Assembly: GCA_030512295.1 (NCBI GenBank)
Contig: JAULSR010000001.1
Location: forward strand, 186,001 to 250,000
Length of the DNA stretch: 64,000 nt
DNA from: Bombardia bombarda
Taxonomy: Eukaryota > Ascomycota > Sordariomycetes > Sordariales > Lasiosphaeriaceae
Reading direction: 5' to 3'
Part shown: piece by piece, positions 57,670-64,000 of the stretch
How positions within the stretch are numbered: position 1 is the stretch's first letter
How the letters are laid out: every line of letters starts with the position of its first letter
Notes under the pieces: generated by a model
What the model saw: the letters and a program-made list of their open reading frames with translations, nothing else
Told to the model about the DNA's origin: nothing
The model's database searches: none
Program-made: the position numbers and the translations under genes

Positions 57670-59307
57670 CTAATACACATACCTGAACCCGTCTCCTCTC
57701 CTATCGCCCGGGAGAGACGTGTCCAGAACTCCAGCTTCCGTGTTGTCGGCCCGGACCCTCTCGGCCTCCTCGAGCTTCTTGTTCTCCCGCTTGTGCAGGA
57801 AGCGCAGTACCAGTGCCAGCAGGCCGACAAGGAGGCAGATAACCGAGTTCGCGCTTCCGCCAACGAGGTACTGCGGGGCTGCATCTCCTGGGTACATGAA
57901 GGACCCATACGTGCTGGCTGTATTGCCAATCATGTTGGCGATGGCGAGCGACGCCGAGCGCTTTACCATGGGTCGCGGGAAAGAGTTGGCAATCCAAGAA
58001 ACGATGATTTGATCTGGCGTTTCATCTTATCAGCACATGGCTCATGAAGCACGTTGGCAAACAGGCAACAGCTGGGTACTTACAGGCTGAGACAGCCCCC
58101 ATGGGCATCAAAAACATGGCAAAGAAGCGGGCGCCCGTGGCAGTGGTGGCCGTGGCGATGGCATTGCCAACGGCAGCGGTGAGCATCAAGAAAAAGATAT
58201 GGATGGAGCGGTCTTTCGTCCGGGCCGACGACCATGTCGCACAGATGGAGATGAGGAAGGTGGCGAACCAGACGGGCGCCGTCAACCACAGCGACTCGAT
58301 CCGGCCATAGCCCAGCGTCGACACGATGGCGGGGAAGAAGTACTGGAAGGTTTGGGAGAGCAGGCTGAGATGCTGCAGCAGCACAAACAAATACAGCCGG
58401 TAGTCGGCGAGCGCAAGCTTAACCCCGTCCCACACTGAGCGATCCCTCGACTCGTCAGACTCGTTGATGTCGGCGAGCAGCCGCCACACGGCAAACGCCC
58501 TCTCCTCCTCGTCCAGCCAGCGCGTCGTGCTAGGGTAATCTGGCAGGAGAAATACGCCGGCGACGGCAACGCCGATGGTGATGACGCCTTCCTATTTATC
58601 TGTCGTCAGCATACCAGACCCCATCGACGAAGCACACACACGCTCACAATGATAAATAACCATCTCCATCCGGCGATTCCATGAGCACCATCAAGATTTC
58701 CCAACACAGCCGCACCGATAATACCACCAAACATGTTGGCGAGTGCGTTACCCGAGTAGAAGTAAGCTATGCGGCGTGTCAACTCCGATCGCGTGTACCA
58801 GGTGCTCATCAGAAATATGGCGCCAGGGAAGAAGGGAGCCTCAACAAAGCCGAGGAAAAAGCGGATGGCAATCAGATGACTGAACCTCTGCGCGGCGGCA
58901 TTGCAGGCTGAGACGGCCCCCCAGAGCACCATTGCAGACGTCAGATACAATGATGGGCGCAGGCGTGTGATGAGCATGTTGGACGGCAGCTGCATCAGCA
59001 AGTAGCCGACGAAGAAGATGGACGTGGCCACGTTGAAGTCGTTGCCAACCATGCCCAGATCCTTCTCAAGCGATCCCAGCTTTGCCTGCGCCAGGTTCGA
59101 CCGGTCCAAGAAGTTGAGAAGATACATGAGAATTAGGAAGGGGAGAAGACGAAAGTCGACTTTGCGGACGAGCTTGGCGTTAAACTGTTGCCGCCATGTC
59201 TCGTCGTGGCTCTCAAACTTTGCTACCCAGGGGTTGGTGACGACGCTACCCTTGAGGTTGCTGGCCACATCTTCTTCGCTGACCTTGGGCTTTTCAGTGA
59301 CGTCCAT
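57670..59307 (-). CDS. MFS transporter, Dal5-type, second copy
   Basis: Three exons, 58648-59307, 58084-58591 and 57670-58013, give 503 residues with all joints in frame. The N-terminus is cytosolic and hydrophilic. MYLLNFLDRSNLAQAKLG, LLMQLPSNMLITRLRPSLYL, FFLGFVEAPFFPGAIFLMSTWYTR and GWRWLFII are characteristic of the anion:cation symporter group that takes up nicotinate, allantoate, pantothenate and related acids. The central loop (NESDESRDRSVWDGVKL) and the LTAPVW and PMVKRSASLAIANMIGN segments belong to the second half. I started at the Met at 59307, which precedes the charged N-terminal tail; the frame is open further up but not protein-like. The substrate cannot be predicted. Confidence 0.92.
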
Positions 59308-60922
59308 CTTCACTCGCAGCTCACACTGACAGGCGGTGACAGTGACGAATGGGTTTGTGTGGAAACACTGAAGGGGCGAAGTGTTCACTTCTCGAATTCG
59401 AACATGAGCCAAGGCTTCCAGAGATGATGGCGATGGCAACTGATAACAAGGCATCGCCTTCATAATAAGTACCCCGGATTTTTAGTTGCCAAGATCTCCA
59501 TGGCAAAACGCTGATCCTCCCCCGATATGGACTGGAGTCGCCTTCGCCTCCCCGCACCCGACCCCAGGAAACCCTCCTCGAAATCACCCGCATCCCCGGA
59601 TTCGCTCAAAATAAGGCAAGTCGCCAAACCTCGACTCCAGTCTTTTAACCCGGATTAGTTGCAATGGTTGTTGAACCTCGGTGGAGTATGATCCTCATAG
59701 CCAGGTCCTCAGTGGTAGTGCAAACACAACACTACCAGTCTTCTTTCACCGGAATTGCCCAACAAGGAAATCCGACAGCGTTCCAACTCCTTCAACTGCC
59801 GGCTATAGACACCGAGCCACCTAATCGGGGTCGTCGTAGTGCTGAACTTGTCATTTGCCTAGAGTTCTAACTTTGAGGCCTGCATCCTCTGACCCGGGCG
59901 GACCAGTCACATCTCCAGTTTGGACTAAGATCCGCGGCACTTCTCAGCGTTGCGCAAAGACGATGGATTTGCTGCACAAAGTTAACCTACTTTTTGCGAA
60001 GCAAGGTGGAATTGCCAAGGTGAGTGTTTCCTCTTGCACCATACCGCCCCTAGCCAAGTAAATAAACCACCAACTGTACAACCAACCGTCCCCCACTCAG
60101 ACCAAGCTGAGAGCTCCACAACGACCAACATATCCGCGGCGTTTGGACTTTAGTCTTTGGTGCTATTTGGCCCATCTGAAGCATATCCAGCGCTTTCTGG
60201 CATGACACGCTGTATGAATGACTGTGTGGTCTATTCAATTCTTACCGACAGTTTCGCCGCAGCACATCAAGGCCTCTTTCATCATATCTCGTTTGAGCCT
60301 CATGAGCTGAACATTTAGCCCAGCCTCCCTTCACTCTTCAATGTTTTCAGGTTCTTAGACCTAAAGCTAGGATATCCCTGCTAGATATCGAGCTGATGTG
60401 TGACATGATGGGGGTAATTCTGATACATCATCCAAGAATTGCTAGATTGGGCTCACAACAGGTTTACTTGGCCGAGTGTATAACAATACCTGGTCCAGCA
60501 CAACTTGCGTCATTGAGGTTCTAGCGCAAGAGTGAATACACCTCAGGTCTTAAAATTCATGAAAATGTTGAGGATCAATCAAGCTTATGCGGCGCACTGC
60601 AGATGGTGTCTGGACGTCTCACTAAGCCGACAATTCACTCTTGAGTGTCATATTCAGACAACATCTGAACAAAAGTAGCCCGGAATTCAAGTCTCCGCAC
60701 ATCCACCTCCGCAATGCAAGTCATCATTCAAATCATACGGTTTCCTTGCAACTATAATCAAGAATACCCCACATACAAACATAAAAGAGGATGATCCAAT
60801 CCAATCCTGGGCTCGGCCTTCAGCAGTATATAAACTCCACCAGACTGTACTGACAGTGGCCCCCACCGCCGGGCGGCTTTCCCTTCTTCCCCAAGTTCCT
60901 ACACAAGCGCCACTCGGGTATA
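59308..60922. other. Intergenic, 1.6 kb, no gene supported
   Basis: Promoter of the second MFS gene on the left, 3' flank of the third on the right. No convincing frame, repeat or RNA gene seen. The middle (60200-60680) is AT-richer than its flanks. Confidence 0.5.
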
Positions 60923-62716
60923 CTATGTCCAGTAGCGGAAGCGGGGATGCTTGTCGCCCAGCTGCTCCTGCTCGTCCTCCGACAGGCCCTGCAGTCTGTA
61001 GTCGCGCTTGCCGGCTTCTCTGGCGCGGTTCTCCCACATACAATAGAAGATACCAAAGATGGAGAGGGCGACAACGGCGATCTGACCGCCGAGGTTGATG
61101 GTGTGGCCGGTAAAGTAGCGGGGTGCGTCGGCTGGTATGTATGTCCATCTAAAATTGTGGTTCCAATGTCAGTACATGGTTCTTCTGTCTTCACATTCTG
61201 ATCATTTACAGAGATGAGAGGGTTTCGAGGCGAAAAGGGGCCAACGTACGTCGCGACAATACCGCCCATGGTTCCGAGGGTGACAACCCAACCGCTCGTT
61301 ACCGCGCGCACTGATGGGCCAGCTGAGTCTGGAGAAATCGCATCGTCAGTTCCTTCCCACATGCACGCGCCTTTTTAACATGACGAGACAGTCCGAACTC
61401 ACTGTTGATGGCCCAACTCAGGAATCCTGGACCGCCGGGGAAAGCGCCAATAGTGACAAAGAAGACGGCCATGTATCGAATGTTCGCATTGGTCTCCCAC
61501 CGCAGAATAGCAAAGCCGATCAGTGCAAACACGGAAAAGACGGCAAGCCAGATGCCACGTTTGTGCGTCTTGTCGCTGGCATATGCAACTCCTACGGCGA
61601 CCACGCAGGCGCACACATATGGCGGCACCGAGTACAGCTGGGCCTGGGTGGCGGTCCAGCCGAGATCCCTCAGAATGGTTGGCATGAAGACGGACAGGCC
61701 CTGGACGGTGATGTTGATGAGGAAGAAACCGAGGGCGCACGTGTAGTTGTGCAGGCTCAGCATGGCCTGCTTCATGTCCTTGAGCGTGACGGCGTTGTTG
61801 TTGGCCTTGTGCTCTCGCGCCAGTCTCCCGACGGCGATGCGGCGCTCGCGGTCGTTGAGGAAGTAAGCGTCGTGCGGGGCGGTCGGCATCCAGATGGGGG
61901 CGAGCAGGCCGACGATGACGGTCACCAGGCCCTCGAAGAAGAAGATGTTGCGCCAGGCGTAGACGCGGGCGTTTGTGGCGCCCCATTCCGGGATGCGCGA
62001 CAGGCCGGTGGCGAGCAGGCCGCCAAAGGCGCCGGCGATGGAGGCGGCCGAGACGTAGATTCCGATGCGGAAGAGCAGCTCGTTGCGCTTGTAGAAGCAG
62101 CTGAGGAAGAAGGCCATCCCCGGCATGGCGCCGCCCTCGAATATGCCCAGGAGGGCGCGCACGCCCAGAAGGCCGTCGTAGGTCTTGACGAAGGCGGTGC
62201 ACATGGAGACGAGGCCGAAACCGCAGACGAGCAAAGGGAGGTAGAATCGCGGGCCGACGCGCTTGAGCAGGATGTTGCTGGGCACCTCAACGAGCAGGTA
62301 GACGATGTAGAAGATGGACAGGGCCCAGTTGAAGCGCACGCCGCTGAGGTCGAACTCGAGCTCCATGCCCTGGATGCGCGCGTTGCCGATGTTGGCCCGG
62401 TCAAGGAAGCAGAGCATGTAGAGCAGCGTCACCAGCGGCACCGTATGCCAGTCGATCTTGCGCCGGACCGCCGTCTCCTCGGCCTCGGTCCAGTCGAAGT
62501 CGTCGGCCGGCAGGCTGCCGTCGATGTCAGATCCATCCTTGGACGAGTTCAGGCCGTGCTCGATCTGTCGGGCTGTCGGGGGTGGGGGTGGGTGGGAGGT
62601 TAGTGGTATGTCACTGTGTGTTGGTGTCGCTATACCTAGCTAGCTGGCATGCTGTGGTGGGACTGAAGGGTTGAGCAACACTTACCGACCGTCTTTTCCG
62701 ATTTCTCCATGTCCAT
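60923..62716 (-). CDS. MFS transporter, Dal5-type, third copy
   Basis: Four exons, 62686-62716, 61403-62572, 61250-61328 and 60923-61148, give 501 residues. The first exon encodes only ten and a third codons (MDMEKSEKTV). Between two adjacent CGACAG acceptors the first is needed to keep frame. The transporter shows LLYMLCFLDRANIGNAR, VEVPSNILLKRVGPRFYLPLL, GIFEGGAMPGMAFFLSCFYKRNEL, AASIAGAFGGLLATGL and WRNIFFFEGLVT, again the anion:cation symporter group. The second half has FMPTILRDLGW and SWAINNSAGPSVRAVTSGWVV. Its intron positions differ from the other two transporters, so it is an older paralogue and not a recent tandem copy. The substrate is unknown. Confidence 0.93.
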
Positions 62717-64000
62717 CTTGTTGACCTTTTGGAGCCCCCTTTTTGCGGGAGCTTTGCAACTTTTGAGATCTTTCAAGCTGAAGAAAAGTTGTCCAGGACG
62801 ACGTTACACACAATTGGCGGAGAGGAACGGTGGGGAGAAGTAGTGTGGTCAGGGTCAGAGCCAGAGATCGGAGTTTTGGGAGAATGGGAGGGGATAAATT
62901 CGGGATAAATTCTCCTTTTCAATCGCCCACATGCAATCGCTTATCACGCTGCATCCATTCTAATGGTAGTCTTCTTCATAAACGGTAACGCCCCGAATTC
63001 CCATGCAGCTGCTACCCTCCAAATCGGTACAGGGCCGTCACCACCACCATCAGTGACCGCACCTTACGGTTGAGAATAACCGGTACGCGCTGGGACGCAG
63101 TTGCAAAAGAGTGTCATGAGATGCATTTGGTGGCGGCTAGTTGCACATCACCACAAGAGTTTTTTCGCACAAACGGACAAAGGGGCCAGGTCAGCTAGCA
63201 GCTTGCTGTGCCTTCTCGGCAGATGGGGTCGGCCTTCCGTTTACGCGGGGTATGGGCTTTGCCGTTTTTTCTCTTGGTGCATTTTCCTCTGAGCCAAGAT
63301 GCGCCAAGTCTTGGGTTGCCAAGATCTAGCCCCAATTGACGCCGAGTGGCTTCGTTGGGCGGAACTGGGGGGTGAATGCCGGGGGAGGGTAGCCTCAAGT
63401 GCGGGGGTGAATGGTGGTGGAAAAGGGTAAGTAGCTTGGCGGTGAGGTGCCCGCCTGCGCCCGTTTCCTCTCGGTGGCTGGCTGGCCAAGTTGTTTGAGA
63501 CGATCTGAAGGAAACGAGCACAGGCGTCCGTGGGAAAAGTAAAAGTATGGGGAAATACGATGCGCCGTTGTTGGAGAAAGGGCTGGAACCTTTCAGGCAC
63601 CATGGCACGCGTTTCCTCTCTCGTGGAATGGCTCGCTTTGTTCCACCATGACCGATCTTGCATTCTAGACTTAGCGTCCCCAGCTGGTCGGTTCATGCCC
63701 GACATTTCGATCACCCAACAGAAGAAGCAATTGGACCAAACCCACGACAGACAAGCACACACGACAGGACCCCTTGAAGATGTGGGAGAAACACAGAAAG
63801 ACAAACGTCGCTCTTCCTTGCATGCTCGCTTCGCACTTGTGCTACACTGGTCTAAGGCCCAAATACGCAAGCTGGCAAAAAAAAGCTGGCCCAGAGACGG
63901 TATCATCGGGCCTTTGTTTGCATCTATCATCTGACATGGGCGAGTCTACAACAGGAGAAGGTCTCAACATTCTGTGATCTAGCATGGCTGGATGCCCGGT
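62717..64000. other. Right edge, no gene supported
   Basis: Holds the promoter of the third MFS transporter. Minus-strand frames of 137 and 229 codons (63195-63930) overlap each other and show no domain, signal or conserved motif. A gene could begin just beyond the edge. Confidence 0.5.

Noticed and set aside
61314..62603. 429-codon plus-strand frame opposite the third MFS transporter
   Set aside because: Antisense shadow, Gly/Ala/Asp/Glu-rich low-complexity translation.
63241..63930. 229-codon minus-strand frame at the right edge
   Set aside because: No domain or signal; mixed composition and overlap with another unrelated frame.

Overview
This is nuclear DNA from a filamentous ascomycete, most likely a member of the Sordariomycetes. 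Genes carry short GT-AG introns (about 55-140 nt) with fungal branch and acceptor sequences. Both a fused alpha-beta tryptophan synthase and a PRM1 plasma-membrane fusion protein are present, and several genes encode typical secreted fungal proteins. I saw no transposase, reverse transcriptase, rRNA, tRNA or CRISPR array. Exon structures below were built by hand from splice sites and reading frame; no transcript data were available.

Layout. Positions 1-22 kb are mainly a housekeeping region: a large coiled-coil protein (3.0-5.5 kb), a long gene-free stretch (5.5-9.3 kb) whose left part is AT-rich, PRM1 (9.3-11.5 kb), tryptophan synthase (12.7-15.1 kb) with a cross-pathway-control site upstream, a mitochondrial bL28 ribosomal protein divergent from an unidentified coiled-coil protein (15.8-18.5 kb), and mitochondrial aspartate aminotransferase (19.2-20.8 kb). 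From 22 to 51 kb the window becomes accessory: a cupin-like membrane protein, a secreted BBE-type flavin oxidase, a cytochrome P450, an M3 metallopeptidase, a 62-residue cysteine-rich secreted peptide, a GH5_7 endo-mannanase, a large secreted protein with three repeats, a GNAT acetyltransferase, an AMID/FSP1-like oxidoreductase, a small secreted protein, a second and different BBE-type flavin oxidase, and another small secreted protein. The last 12 kb hold three Dal5-type (anion:cation symporter) MFS transporters and a DOMON-cytochrome b561 protein, all on the minus strand.

How the genes fit together. The left third is conserved core metabolism and cell fusion. The middle and right parts look like a secretome and uptake region: wall-polysaccharide degradation, extracellular oxidation, secreted small proteins and organic-anion importers. 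No polyketide, peptide or terpene backbone enzyme is visible, so the cupin, flavin oxidase, P450 and peptidase cannot be called a biosynthetic cluster on this evidence.

The strongest unusual signals are at gene-structure level. The aspartate aminotransferase appears to contain a 3-nt micro-exon followed by a 10-nt exon. One MFS gene has twelve short exons, a GC-AG intron and a one-base frame conflict at a G-run. A secreted protein carries three diverged cysteine/tryptophan repeats, and a GGTACCTA-type palindromic micro-repeat recurs through the accessory half, including inside two introns.
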